NCBI GenBank assembly: GCA_028015205.1
Contig: JAPWFG010000025.1
Span: forward strand, 2,418,001 to 2,482,000
DNA: 64,000 nucleotides
From: Mytilisepta virgata
Taxonomy: Eukaryota > Mollusca > Bivalvia > Mytilida > Mytilidae
Direction of reading: 5' to 3'
Shown here: one piece after another, positions 12,301 through 27,300 of the stretch
Layout of the letters: each line of letters starts with the position of its first letter
Position numbering within the stretch: position 1 is the stretch's first letter
Translations under genes and position numbers: made by a program
Notes under the pieces: generated by a model
The model's input: the letters and a program-made list of their open reading frames with translations, nothing else
The model's database searches: none
What the model was told of the DNA's origin: nothing

Positions 12301-15300
12301 TATTAGGATCGGGTCAACTCTTTACGACGTCACAATGCAGAAATACGGGAAATTCTGAAGGCCTCAGCAGGTCGATATAGCCATAGGGAAATACTATAAG
12401 CTATTCTAACATCCTTAGTTGTAGTTGCAGATAGAAAGAAAGACAAATCGTTGGATTCAATAAGTTTTACATTTGTTTGTAAACAATACCGTCCTTGGAA
12501 GGCATTGGCACTTGTGTGATAGTTTGCATGTTCCATACGTCAAAGCTTTGAACAATATAAATAACAAAATTATTTTTTTTTCAACAGCATTGTACAGTCT
12601 GCCCTTACATCATATATAAAATGAACACGCATTGTTCTTAATCATAATCTAAGTATATGATCGCCGAACGCCTTGGATTTCTGTTTCCACGAGTCTCCAG
12701 ATCTTTATTTAATTTGTACTTTGTCATTTTGTTTCTTCATTTGAAGCAGTGATAGAATAATATTTTAATAACTATATTTCTTAATAAACAAAGATAAATT
12801 CAAAACGCGATAATATCCCATTTTGGTTTTTTTAATGTCAACATGTTGTTCTGAAATGCAGTTTTTCCATAAACTACAAACGTTCAAGGAAACTAGATAA
12901 GATTGCTTCAATCGCAATTTACTATTTTGTGTTAGTAATCAAAGAATTGTTATTTATATTAATGGTGAAAGACTCTTAGATACACATGCACATTTATATA
13001 TGCCTGTGAATTTTACCTGGTACATTAGATCTGGAAAATGAAATTTATGAAAACTAAAACCATTGGATATGTAATTAAACATGAGCTGACAACGAATAAA
13101 TATCAGTCACAATAGGATTTAATTATTAATCTTTTAACGGATTTGATGTAACAAAAACCGTTCTAGGATTGCCCTTGTATAATTACAATGCTATACGGAA
13201 GTCTCTTCAAGTTAATGATATTTCATTATTTCAATATTTCAATAGTTTATAATTATCGAATTTTCAGAAACTTAGAAGCATCTTTGTCCCAATATGGTAA
13301 CGCGAGAACAAGATACATTTTTAACAATATAATCCCTAGTCTCTATAATCCATGGTTTCGTATTTTCTGTAATGAAATGCTTAATGTAAACATGTTTTGA
13401 TGCAATTAGCTCAGTGGTTTCTAAAGCAATCCAAATTATTTATTTTGTTTAAATAATCTCCTCTAAAAATATTTGACAAACGGAATTTCCAAGGTAAAGT
13501 GGAGGCAACTCATATTCTTAAATAAGATATTACATCCCAGATTAACACCCTATATGAACGAAACGACGATTTCACAAATTCTATCTCAGGATGTTATTTT
13601 CAAATTTTCAATATTTTGAATTTTCCATGAGTATTTATTTTCAATTTCGTATTCGAAACATGCAGAGGTTATCTTTACAAATGTTTGTCAATGTAACCTG
13701 CTACGACATTAACTGGTGTTGTACACAGTTTGTTTGGGCGAAATTCCCTATTCAGAATCATATGTGATGTGCAGAAATATAATTCTAATAGAATATGTTA
13801 ATTTTGTATGATTTCTCTGACAACTCCTCATCGTTTGTTTGTTTCTTTAGTTGGGATTTTACGCCGTTTTCAGCACATTTGGCTATTTCGCGGCGGCCAG
13901 TTTTTATTGGTGGAGGAAGCCGGAGTACCCGGAGAGAACCACCGAACTTCGGTAGGAAAATTGGCAATCCTTGTCAATTTAGATCCACAGGTGAGATTCG
14001 AACTCATAACCTCAGTATTGATAACTAATGATCATTAGTAGTCAAGACGTACTAGCTAGACCACTCTTTCATCATCGTTAATTAACGAAAAACTTACCAA
14101 TTCTGAAATTATTATTTCAAAAACGCAAAAAGTCGTTCTCCCAGACTGACGTATCAGGACAGTAATTCTGTATATTTATATCACAATCTAATTAAAATTA
14201 GATCTACTAATTGCTCCTTTCAGTCAATGCAGGTAGATCTAACAACACTCCATTTTACTTTCTTATCTGATGACCTATTGAGAATCCTTGATTTAAACCT
14301 TAGGCTTATGCTTTCAAAATCATGATGGATGAAAACTGATCGGTCATCAAAACAGAAAATAAAATAGAGTGCTGTTAGATCTTCATGCAGTGACTGAAAG
14401 GAGCAATTAGTAGATCTAATTTTAATTAAGTTGTTCATATCACTTCTAAATGTGTGATAGTTTACTTTTTAGAGATCTGTCATTCAACAAAATAAAAAAC
14501 ATTCCTGCAAACCTGTTTGACAAAGCTACAGTACTCTATTCCCTGTGAGTATTATTAACACGTATACTGTTTTCCCTGTGAGTATTATTATCCGATATAC
14601 TGTTTTTACTGTCTATTTCAATACGATAAGTTACAAAGTACAAGAATAATTTGAAGATAATAAGACAATAAACGGTTTCGTTGTCCTAATATTGTTTGCT
14701 TATAAGCTAAAGGTTTTTGCATTTATCTATTTTTGAAGAGATATACCTCTTCGTGAATAACAGAAGTAGAATCGACATTCTCTGGTTTCTCGAAAAAATA
14801 AGAAACCTCCTGTCTGCACTATGAGAGCATTCGTAGTTTAACAGTTAAAACGAGCACATTCTTACCGTACTGTCTAAATTATATACGGTCCACTCTAATT
14901 TTACAGTTCTAGCAAGCGGTTACTTTGTTGTTAATCATACTGTATTGGTTTTTTATATTGTGTTTTATACACCCGAGTATCAGGATAGATAAGGGAGATG
15001 TTTTGGTACCCTAAAAATCGGTTTAACCCAAACACTGTTCAGTGTCGTTACCAAGTCAGACTATCCTGACCCTGTTGTTTTCATGGTTGTGTTTGGCACT
15101 CTTTTATGTTATTTTGTTGTCCAGAGTTCTTTTAAGTTGTGTTGCTTTGATTGTTTAGTATGTTATTGTTGCTCTTTCCTGTTATCTATTGTGTTGTTTA
15201 CCTTAGAAAGGAAACCTTAGAAAGGATGGCTCTGAAATGTGATATAATATAACACATGTTTTCTAGAAAAGAACATTAAAACTGTATTAGCGTACCGTAT

Positions 15301-18300
15301 AGCACAAAGGGAAAGCAGATAAGTGATACCGGCGATTTTTGTTTTGACGACCCATTCCACAACAATGTAGCGAAGGAATGTTTAATTTCCTAAGTTTCAT
15401 CATCTTTCATAACAGTTATATTATTCTACGTAAGTTAATATCTTTTATTAAAATATGTTGGAATATGCAGCAACTTGTTATGGTTCCTGTTCATGAACTC
15501 TTCCACGTGGATTATGCACATGTGTCAGTTTTTTTTTACAATAATGTTTTTGCATCACTAGCTTAGCATTAAACAGGAAAACTAACTTTTAGTAACCTAT
15601 CACATTTTCTTTCAAAGCATGGATGTCATGATATTAGCCCCCTATTTAAATCAAGTTGCTTTTAGTTGAGTTTCTAAAAAACAATAGACACCATGTTTTG
15701 GGTGTAAAAGTAAATCAGGACAGCTTAAACTATTACATGTTTTAAACCAGATTAAAGTGTAAAAGAACCTCTAAATCGAAGTATGTGGTGCTTTCTTTTT
15801 CCCTTATGTAATCTTAATAACAAGTTCCATGTAATGAATAGCGTGCTTTGGATATAACAGTAAGTAGACGACCTAACACTATTAAATCTGATTATCAAAA
15901 AGACACCCCAACATGGACGCATGTCCTGCTTGTCTTGTGAGTGCAATGCAGCTAATATAAAGTATATCCATATCTTATCTCATAGAATGGTGTCTATACA
16001 AAATAAACGATTTCATTTTTACATTACTACAAACATTTTTTTTTTCGTTTTAGGGAATTGAGCTATAACGAAATTGAAACTTTTCCAGCAGGCATTTTCA
16101 TGTATACTTCGAGGTTAGGGCTACTGTAAGTAAATTTTAGCATTTTCATTAGAGGTTTTCCGTCTGCTAAAGCCCTAATATATATTTTATTTTTTTGAGG
16201 CAATGTATTCAAATAACAAAATACATTGGAAATACATTTGAAAAAAGGAAAATGAGATCTTTAAGGATGTTCGCTGCTCAGTGTCAGAATAACAAGGTTT
16301 TTCATAACACTGGTAAATATTGATAGTGTATTAATCAAGGACCTAAAAGAGCGAAAAAATAGGTCCGTATGTTTGTTTTCGAGGTACAAGCCATTGAAAA
16401 TTTGGCGGGAAAAATATGCTCTCTTGATTTTAGATATCTTTATCATTGACAAGTTTTATTTCTCAAAAAATAACAAGGATTTTATAAGATTTTATAAATG
16501 ACTTATTATTCTGCATGCAAAAGATTTATGAAAAGAAAAATGGGTGTTAGTGGGAAAAATAATGTATGGCATTCAAATGGATAAAACCAGATAAATTCTG
16601 AACATATGACAAAAATTCAAAAACATGACCAGTCTTCGGGATGATATTGGTCGAGAATTGATATAGGATTTGATATAGGTTTGACAATTTTTTATTTTTA
16701 TATCGTATATTTCAACAATAAAAGCTTGTTCCGACTAGGGGTGCGATGCAGAATATGCAATATAGGTTAAAGGGCGATAAAGGGTATGTGATATAGATCT
16801 TGCAAAGGTATAATCCATATTAAAAAATATATGTATTTTACTCTAAATATATGATATAAAAATGTATTGCTCCAATGAAAATATCGCAAAAATTCTTTTA
16901 TCTTTTCCCAGGGGTCTAAGGGATGTCTCTTTTCGAATACTCCAAGGAGATATATTCAGTACTCTTTTTAAATTACGGTATTTGTAAGTATGTAGACTAA
17001 AATTAGATATATATAGTTCCTATTACTAGCGTTATATAGTTAGTTGATAACTGAGATAAAATAATATAAGTATCTCGTTTTAATTATTTTTGAATCTGTT
17101 CAAGGATTACTTATGGTATAACTGTAATATCTAAAATGATTGACAGAACAACACATTAATTCATGAATGTGTAAAGGTCAACTGTTAATTATTAGTGGTT
17201 TTTTTGTACAATTTTGTAATTCGAATTTCAAGATTAATTATTTTATGTATTACATTATCCAAATGATCAAATTTTACTTTTAAATATTGGGGATTAATTG
17301 TTCAATCTTATTTCGCATCGATATTTGTATAGGTTACTTCCTTGAGTAAACGAACAGCGTTTATTTCATGGTGAAATATCGAATTTTCTTTCCCCGGAAA
17401 TCGTTGTACTTCACAACTTTAAGGGAATAAATGTTTGTTATCAGTTTATATAATAATTTATAAAAACACTTTCTCACTCACAAATAAATAATCAATGATA
17501 GCTGCCATGTCTGATTCAGACATTTATCTTGTCTGACATGATTCATTGATTTGTTACAGAAATTACCAGTATTTAGCAAAATTCAAAAATAATAGAAATA
17601 CTAAGGATTCATTCCTTGTATTGCACATGGTAGATCTCCTTAGCTGAAATTGGTTTCCTATTTCGGTATTTTTTTGTTATGAGTACTTCTTGTTTAAAAA
17701 AAAGTTTGGTTTTTGGTCTTCCAAATGTTTCGGTTCAAATGCTGCTGATGCGAGGTAACTCCTTGAAATGCGTCGTATACAGCATAGTATACATTTGCTG
17801 TATCTAATATTAGTATCTTTGGATTTTTATTTTTTTTTTATTTACAAAACAGATAAATTCCTTCTTCTCTTTGTTATGGTCAAGCATCTAATGAGAGAGA
17901 TAATGATGACCAATAGAGTCACGTAGTATTCATAATCACTGTTGCTATATTTCATCATTCTTTTACTTAATAAGTTTTATGAATAGAAAATAATGCGTAG
18001 GGCAACTAATAGCAATTCACTCTGATAATCGGATTTATTCTTTAAAGGAATAAATCGCGTTGTTGAAAACTGAAACAACATCCCTAACATTGAAGAACAG
18101 ATCACTTACTTTAGTAGACCTACGTAGCATTTCAATGTATGTTACCAAAACGGTGATACTCTCTAGGACTGAAATTCCAACAGTGGAATCATCCGTTTAG
18201 TGGAAGTATGAAAATCTAACATAATATTCTAATAATTATAAGATTTGCATATAAATTTATCTTGTTTGTATAATCCATATTTTACTTTAGTTCCGAATGT

Positions 18301-21300
18301 AATTTCTAACAAAAAAAAAGAAGAATAACATAAAAGTTACTTACTATTCTTTAGGTACCTAGACCATAATACGATTACAGATTTAGATCCAGATACATTT
18401 ACAAAACTCACAGAACTAGAAGGGTTGTAAGTACACTGTACTTGTGTTGATTATCTTTCATGTATTCAATCCCACAAATCAAGTGCACAAATGTATAATC
18501 AAAGTCGATTTGACTTTTCATCTCAACTCTTAACTGAATATTCCTGACGCATGACTTTTAACAATTAGAACATGCTTATCTTCAGACAGGACCCAGATTT
18601 TGTAGACTGTCACTTGATAAATGTTTCAATGAATCTTCAATATTAACTATTGGAATGTTAATAATAATAAAAACAATAAAAACTATACTGCCTCCTTAAA
18701 TTTATCCTATTAATACACTACTACATACCCCGATTATATTTCTTTTTGTTCATATGATCATATCTCGTCTCGTTGGTTGTAAACTCTGAAATTATATATA
18801 TGATAGTTATATTTCCATATTGATTTTTTTCAGAGGTCTAAGTAACAATGCACTCAAAACTCTTCAGGCAAATTTATTCAAAAACCTGCATAATCTTTTA
18901 TTATTGTAAGTAGTTTGTTAATATGCAATGTTGTAGACGTTATTCGTAGGTATTCATAACACATTTTATATGTTGTTCTGTGTGACTGATAAAAACATTT
19001 TAATCGTTTACTTTTCAGTATCCTTTATAAGCATATCTTATCTCGAAAATGTATACATCCGTTATTTTGTGTATAAACACGTATCAATGTTCATTTAATT
19101 CCCATCAAATGTTCCAAAGTTTCGTCTGGCGGCCTACTTCAAGGTGAAAAATTGTATCAAAATCATATATTTCTGCTATTCCATTAAGTCACTTTAAAAT
19201 TAAAGTAAATTCTAAATGCGGTATAATTTTAAAGTGACTTGATAGACTAGCAGAAATATGTTATTTTGATATAATTTTTCACCTTCAAGAAGGCCGCCGG
19301 CTGAAAGGTTGGAATGTTTGACGGTAATTAAACGAACATTGATATATTTGACCCCCCCTTTTATTGGGAAAAATTTGAACAAGTTCATAAACACGTAGTT
19401 TGAAATGTGGATAAAGACGATACATGATGAACATGACAGCAGAAATATCAACAAGACAATCAGTAAGAGAAATGGAGAATACTATAGGAAATACGTAGCA
19501 AACAAAACAAACACAATCACAAAGCCACCACAAGAAAAGTTATGTAAAGTAAAACATAAAAAATATGACATCTGGTGCTTATTAAATGTAACAAGGCCTC
19601 TATCAATTTAAAGGCACGGATTCAATTGGCACTGGGTAAAATCAGGGGTGGGAATTATGGCTGCAGAAACTTATGTTTAACTTAAAATCGTGAAAAAAAT
19701 TCTATAACGCAAAATAAATCTGAACAATTATTTAAAAAATAGTTTATTCTTAGTCACAAAAACTCGTTTAGTTCGAACCTAACCAGTGAGAGGTAAACTG
19801 AGAAGAATACACAATAAAAAAAATATCAGATTTTTTTCATCACTTCGGGTTTAGATGATTTAATCTCACCCGCGTAATAACTCTTCGGTCACAAGCGAGA
19901 GCAAACATTCTATAGATATTGTAATTTGAATTTGATGTTCAATCTGTCTAACATAAATTTTATGTCACATGTAACACATTTTTGTTACCTGTACGGCTTA
20001 AAATTAATCTGCTTTGTTATTGTGTGAATAAGTTTAAGGTTGTTTAATATTGTAGCTTATGTTCACTGTGCCTTGCTCTTGTCGTTATTGAATATAATGT
20101 AAATTGTCATGATTTGACATCTTGTACACATTGGTATCTGGGGATTAATAAAGGATTTGTTTGTTTGTTTGTTGTTTGCTTGGCAATCAATCATTGTCTA
20201 ATATTGACGTCCTGGTTTTTATAATTTCAACGAAAATCAAGATAACAAGTACAAAACACAGTATTATGCCTTGTAATTGTTGAAAGTAAATAATAAATTA
20301 TTTCATGAGTAAAATTATGGTGCAGAACTGATCTGATATTGACAGATCATTATATTATTGTATCTTGATTTTGATCTTGTTGTCTTAATTTTTTGGGAAA
20401 GTATTGTGATTTCCATAATCAAACACAGTATAAATAAATAAGTCCCGAATGACCGTTTTACGATCAATACTGTGTTATTTGTATCTTGCACATTTTGTGT
20501 CTTATTTAACAAGATTAAAATAGCTTACCTTAGATGTAATCAATTATAAAATGTATATATACATGTAAGAATCTGTTTTGCGTTATTGCAGTCATTTACG
20601 ATCATCTAGTCAAGACGGGAATGTCTATTTCTATAGTAAGGTTGTCGTTGTTTCTCGTCAATGCGAGGCTCTCCAACATAACAACTTGGTTTTGAATATC
20701 CAAGTCCCCTTTTACCGATTAGACAACTTTTGCAAATAACTACATGTATATACTAGAATAAAAATATATTTATAGTTAAGACGTACACATGGTTTTTTTT
20801 ATATTACATGTAATTTTAGGGAAGAATCTATTACCCATTGACGAAATAATATTGGTTTTGGGAAACAGCTGATTACTTTTTTTCTATGCTCCATATTTAA
20901 AGTGTACTGTTGATTTCACTAGTAAACTTTTCCAATTCATATAAATTTCATGGAATCTGATAAGGTCAAATTCAATTCAAGTAAGATGTGGGGTCAATAT
21001 TGATGGACATTACATCGTTAACAATATTATTCTGAAAGTAAAAAGGAAGTCCCATCGTAGACTTCCAAAACCGGCACAAATTTGTACGAGTGAGGTAGCA
21101 AATCAAGGATAAGAATAAGCATGTCCTTCTTAGTATGTTGAGGTGTCAAGTCCAGTGAGACGTCAATTCCAGAAGGACTTGTCATCTACCTGATGATATC
21201 TAGTCTCATACGCGAAATAGAAACTTCGTATCTGCCAATTAATTATTGATGACGACTGTAAAACTCATGGAGTGAGGAAATTAACATATACTGAACCATA

Positions 21301-24300
21301 CCCTGTCTTACAAGTTTATGTGACAGCAATCTCGGCTTGTCGAGAGGTGGCCATATAAATCACATGTGTGTCAGTAACGAATCAACTGAGAAATGCACAC
21401 CACATAGGCTGAAGACCTTGGTATGTTACTGCTAAGAAAGGGGAAGTTCACAATCGGAAAATTAAAATCACCACGTTTGTCATAAAGTTTTAATTTCAAC
21501 CGCCCATTGTTATTTATGCATAAGTACAAATCTAGATATAAAGCAGATGTGTGTGCGTGTGTCTGGGGTCCCTTGAATTGCAAGTTCACTGGGATAGATG
21601 AGATGTAAGTAATCCTTAATGTAAGGATTATTAAGTGACAAAACTATTAATTGATCTATACCATATGGCTACATTAATGCTACTTCCTGAATTTTATTTA
21701 AGGCATTAATTTGATTTCAAAGAAGGTGACTACTTATCATGAAAAACGCTGGAGTATTTAACTAACAAACCATAGTCATGCTTATAGTTTTATGCACGTT
21801 GAATGCATGTCAGTGCGTTTTATATCCTGTTTTACCTGGTTATCCAGGTAATGGAGAAATGGATGAAACATTCAAAGTTCATGTACCATATGAATACAGG
21901 AAAGAGAAAAGGGGTGAATAACCTTATACACAAATATTTATATATACAGAACCGATAGATTGAAATTAATTAATCATAAATTTATTTCTTAGGTATTTAA
22001 GTTTCAATTATCTAAACAGTATCCCAGTAGACATATTCCACAATTTAGATAACCTACAAGAACTGTAAGTGTAAACTTTATAATATGGATAAATATCTCT
22101 TTAGTTAGTATTTATTGTATATATAAACATGATTTTATACTAATTTTGAATTGTTTAAATAGGGTTTGTCAGCGGTGCCAAACGTAAAAACATAAAAAAA
22201 ATGTTCGCAACTAAAACAATAACAAAAGAGCAGATTCAATCCGAAAATAAAAATAAAGTTAAAACCAAAAATTGTTAAAGTACAGACCTATATGCGAGGG
22301 AGACATAACTTAAGAAAAATAACAAATTGATGATGAAAATCAAAGCAGTTAAGCTCATGTATAAATTTTGGCTATTCATGTATTGTTGGAATCAGAGTTT
22401 AATTAAAGTGATTACAGCAAACCATACTCGAAGGTCATGTATCATGTGGATAGACTAAGTGTAGGAAAGAAAATTCCAGGACAAAAATGTTTACATTCAT
22501 GTTCATATACAAAAATATAGATTGAAATAAATAAAGAATATTTGTTTCTTAGGTATTTACTTTCCAATAGTCTCACCACTATTCCAGCAGACACATTCCA
22601 AAATTTGGCTAACCTTCAGATATTGTAAGTTTTGTCATTTATTATGCAAAAGAAGCATCTTCATATATTTATTTTTCACTGTCCAAATCTTGTCAAGATA
22701 CGGATAAAATTTTTGCGGCCGAATCAATAATTCAAAGTATTGAAGAGTAGGTTTAAATCAAAATTCGAAAGAAAAGTTACACTAAAAAATATTGAAGGAC
22801 GGATTTTAAGATATCAGCGGATAAGGCAACTAATAACGTTGTATTTATCGATGTTTTAAGAATGCAATTCGTTGAAACTAGATTTCTAGTAAAAGATATA
22901 AATGTACATCACATTAAAGGCACTGAACAGTTCCAAGCTCCTACTCAACATCACAATGTACTGTACTAATTGTTGACAAATCCTAGTTTCTAAATGTGGT
23001 AGATATTATCTTAAAGAGCTCTAACCTGTAATGGTTCAAGGGAGCTCAACCCACAGAGCTGTCTAGCACGTCCCCAGATGGCAGATAACCGAAATTCCCT
23101 CGTTGGGGCGGGGGGGTGGGGGGTGTCAGGTCATAATGCAGAAAGCCTGACAGAGTACCATACGTGGGTAACGTGTTTAGAGAATTCCACACTCCCTGCA
23201 GGCTAAAATCACCTTCTGAAAAATATGCTAGTTGCTGCCAAAAAGGCTAAATTATCCGTCCGTACCAAACTATCCATTCTTTTTCAGCAGCAGTCAAAAT
23301 TGGTTTCCCTTTGTGTCCCGTCCCAATCGCAAGGTTCTAATATTTTAACGATCAACAGTACCATTATTAATTTTTTAAAAAATCTATTATACGGATATAG
23401 GTTGCAAAATTTGTTTAATGTCTTTTCGTAATTCTTAGAAACGAGAATGCATTTAACTCTTTACCAGGGTGTTATTTCTGACTATTTCGGGTAATAGAGC
23501 GACAGAGTTTGATCACCATCAGTTAAAACTTGGACATCCTAAGCCTGCTATTTAAGTTATGTACCGTCCAGACAATTTGTGCAGATCTAACAAGGGATCA
23601 CCTTGTTTGTTATCATTTTTTACACCACAGTGTCAGGGAAAATAATATTCGGTGGGCAACTATAAAGCCGGTTTTACCACATCTCTATTCAGTATGTGTA
23701 TCAAGCAGACTATCCCGACTCTCTGCTGTGTTTATCTTTGTGTTTTGTGCTCGATTATATTATTTCTTTCGTCCGGTTTATGTTTGTTAGCTAGGTTCAT
23801 TGATCTTTATGTGATAAGATAAATCAGGCACAGGTGTCAACTCTTAGATAGAAATATTGTCTATCAGAATTCTAATAACGTTTAAGGATTAACAATAATT
23901 TTGTTTTCGATGTACTCGAAATTTTCAAACAGGTGGTGCTTTGTTTGACCCCCTTGATTAATATATACTTACAAAATCTACTCTTGCCATTTGTACAATA
24001 CTTAAGATGTTCATTGCCTGTTTTCTTCTATTACGTTATCCATTTTAATTTTGACCTTCACCTTTTATTTTGGTTTCAACATTTAACACAACTGATGAGT
24101 CGAACATCGACGAAATGTGCACATCTTGTGCATCGAAATTGATATCAAAGAATTATATTTTAACCACTGAGCCGATACCACTGCTGGTAGAATCCATTTC
24201 AGTTCAGTTGATAGTATTTCGATACTAGTCCGAAAATTGATAATTGATATTTACTATTACCAATCTTTTAAAAGTTGTGATAACTAAGGATTATCTCCTT

Positions 24301-27300
24301 TTGGAATGCAATGCTGGTCAATGTTAGGCCTTGAGCACAAGTGATGAGCACAAGTGATGAGTCGTAAGTCTACGAAATGTGCACATCTTGTGCATATTAA
24401 TTGGTATCAAAGAATTATAATAAAGAACTGTTGTTGAATACAACGGCATCGAAATCGAAATACATAGGGCACTTAAATTGGATTTGGGTTACCCACTCAT
24501 TGAAGATCATGTCATGCGAATTTGAAAACAAGAATAGTTCGGCCAAAAGTGGTGCAGTTTGTCCCCCATTGGTATGCTGATCATCTGTTGAGAAACTGTC
24601 CTCCAAAGTCAACAAAGATGTTGTCGATGAAAAATTCCAGCATGTAAACCCCATCAGTCTAAAAGTATTGTTTGTTAGAAATAGTCTGTTTTTTTCACAA
24701 AATAATCCTGATCCTTACCTAATCCCAGATAGGCTTATCTTTGTAAACTTTGTTTCGTCCAGAACAGAATTAGTTCACGAAAAAAGTTTATCATATCGAT
24801 TGGTCGAATACAGTGTAGATAAAACAATAGAGTCAGTCAGGTCACTAGAAGATAGATAACCCCGTATATCTTAAAAAATTTTAAAAATCCACATCTGATT
24901 TACAGGACTAGTTGAGTAACTCTTGAGACCGTCCTTATTGCTGCATGTAAATAGTAATGAGTTTCGAAACTAATTTAGTAGTGCATTTGGAAGAGCTTAC
25001 TATGCTCTTTTGTTTGTGTGGACACTTATGAATTGTTGGTGTCCTGTAAATGGAAGGGAGATCAAAATTGTCGTTACTTACAGCAATACCGAAGGAAGAT
25101 AAAACAGAAATATGATGTAATATGATTGAATGTAATAACAGCTTTTTGGATTATTTGATAAGACTTGATTGATCATGATTAATAATTAATCAAATATAAA
25201 TTAAATTGTGTTTTTAATATTTGCTATAATAGTACCGGGGGTAGATTTAAACGGTGAAAAAAATGCATAGTTAATATGTTTTACGAATTCAATTCAACTT
25301 TGTATTGATTAACACTGTTAAGACGTTGCCGATGTGCTCTAAAAGAAATTCAACTATAAATAAACGGTACATGTACAAGGGCACCTGTGAAGAAAATAGC
25401 CTGAACGCATTTAAATGAATTTATAAATTATTTTAGGATATGCATGGTTCAAAAATTTAAAAAAGAAATCTTTCTTTATTAATCTTTAGGCGTATAGATG
25501 AAAATATCATTAAAAGTTTACCAGTGGACATTTTTAAACCCCTCGGAAACCTTCGGGTCCTGTAAGTACGATATCTTCAAAATTATTTTATCATACAAAC
25601 AAACAATTAATAATTCTATTTCTATGAGTTAGTATTATTTGTATTTAACAGAATTTAAAAGGCCGACTTTTTGTAGTAGTTCGCCCATCACTATTGTAAA
25701 AAGGACGTTAAAATGCCCCATCTAGTGGATGCCTTCGCAACAAATAATTAGAGAAAGGTGTGTTGGAGGATTGGGTAACCATAAAACCATTTAACCCCAT
25801 CACAGTTCAGTGTCAGTAACAAGTCAGACTATCCTGACTCTCTGCTGTGTTTATGTTTGTGTTTTGTGCTCTTTTATGTTGTTTTATGTCCGAGGTTCTC
25901 ACTTTTGGCTGAGTTGATTGATTGATATGTCATCGTTGACCTATCCTCTTATCTATTCTGTTGCTTTCCGAGCTGTTAATACCATAGACGACATGAATCA
26001 GTCACAGCTATCAATAACTGTAATTTTTTCAGTCTATTCAAAATTTTAAAATTCAATAAGGTGGTGCACAGTTTGCCCCATGTGATTTAGGTTATCTCTT
26101 AGTAGACTAATAAACTTTAATCAATTTTCCAATAAACAAAATTTCCACTGCCATCATTTTTCTATATATCTCTGTTATAATTGTGACGTCAAACGGTTTG
26201 AAGAACTGCTGTTGAATAAATGTTTAATCAAATAAAAATATCTTGGAATAAGTTATAGCTATAGACTAATCGAGTCTGTATGTGTGATTTATTCTACACA
26301 GTTTGGGTAACACGTCTTGACCCGAACGACGTAGGAGTTCGGGTCAATGGGTCACCCAATAAATGCAGAATAAATAACATACACCGATCTGATTGGTTAA
26401 CACATGACACAACAGATGGCGATTTGGCGTGCTAAATATACGTCTGCTGCGTATACGATAGAACGGCCATGGAAGAATTTTTGAGGGACAGAATGTTTTA
26501 ACACAGAGGCTAGTATATTTGGAGAAACACATATCAACACAGTATTGATGTGAAACCGACCACAATTGTGAAAATTTCTAGGTAAGGATGGTATTTATTA
26601 TTTTAGCAGACCGCTAATAAATTTCGCTTCAGAAAGTTTTTCAGGGGAAGATTTATTTGGAAGTGGTCTCCTGGAAAGCAAAAATTAAAAAAGGCTTTAT
26701 GAAATATAAGAACATTATCAACTAGTTTCAATCGGCCATGATTTTTGTCTGCCTACTCTCAGACCGTTATATTTCGTAACTATAAATCGCCCCTTCCATC
26801 ATGGTAAAAAATTGCAGTGCTTTTAAACTTACAGCGATAGTTCTGTGTCTGCATATCCACCAAATTTTACCCTTCTTTCCGACTGATAAAGATTTTTTTT
26901 TTTTTGGTGAGGGGGAGGGATTTGGATATGCTCTAAAAATGTGCAGTCTTTCGTGTGGGTACTAATCATTTAAAGAACGCAACTTGCAGGTTTTTTACCA
27001 CACGAGTAATTTTGTATATTGAAACTGTGTTATATGATGTATTTCTGTTTTCTGTCGGTTTTAAGAGATGATCAAAAGTTATTCAAATTATAATTAACTG
27101 TGCAATATTGTGATTAATTCATATTTAACTAATTTTTAAAAATTTCCTGAATGATACTTAAGTTTTAATTCATATTATATTGATTGCTAGTTGATTCAAA
27201 GACGCAAAAACCTTTGAGTAAATCAATATAATGTTTTTTTATATATTTTTTTTATTTCAGAATGCAGAACAGAAGGGAAATACCCAGTTGAAGAAACTTT

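Larger units (their letters stand above)
11776..14472 (+). other. Intron 2 of the LRR gene
   Basis: Holds a fold-back repeat at 12,029-12,122 followed by a repeat rich in GGGTCAA motifs (to about 12,350), a SINE at 13,849-14,075 and a hairpin element at 14,189-14,428. No coding exon seen. Confidence 0.6.
18906..21992 (+). other. Intron 7 of the LRR gene
   Basis: Contains a long inverted repeat (19,082-19,344), a small GTTT microsatellite near 20,155 and a minus-strand Penelope reverse-transcriptase fragment (21,180-21,600). No host exon recognised. Confidence 0.6.
22625..25489 (+). other. Intron 9 of the LRR gene
   Basis: Repeat-rich: a minus-strand dispersed repeat (23,060-23,345), an R2 copy (23,670-23,815), two hammerhead-like motifs (24,092 and 24,354) and a Penelope fragment (24,415-24,660). 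Confidence 0.6.

Noticed and set aside
13260..13400. An additional LRR exon in intron 2 (TTTTCAG acceptor followed by AACTTAGAAGCA)
   Set aside because: No LxxN pattern, no donor 72 nt later and wrong phase.
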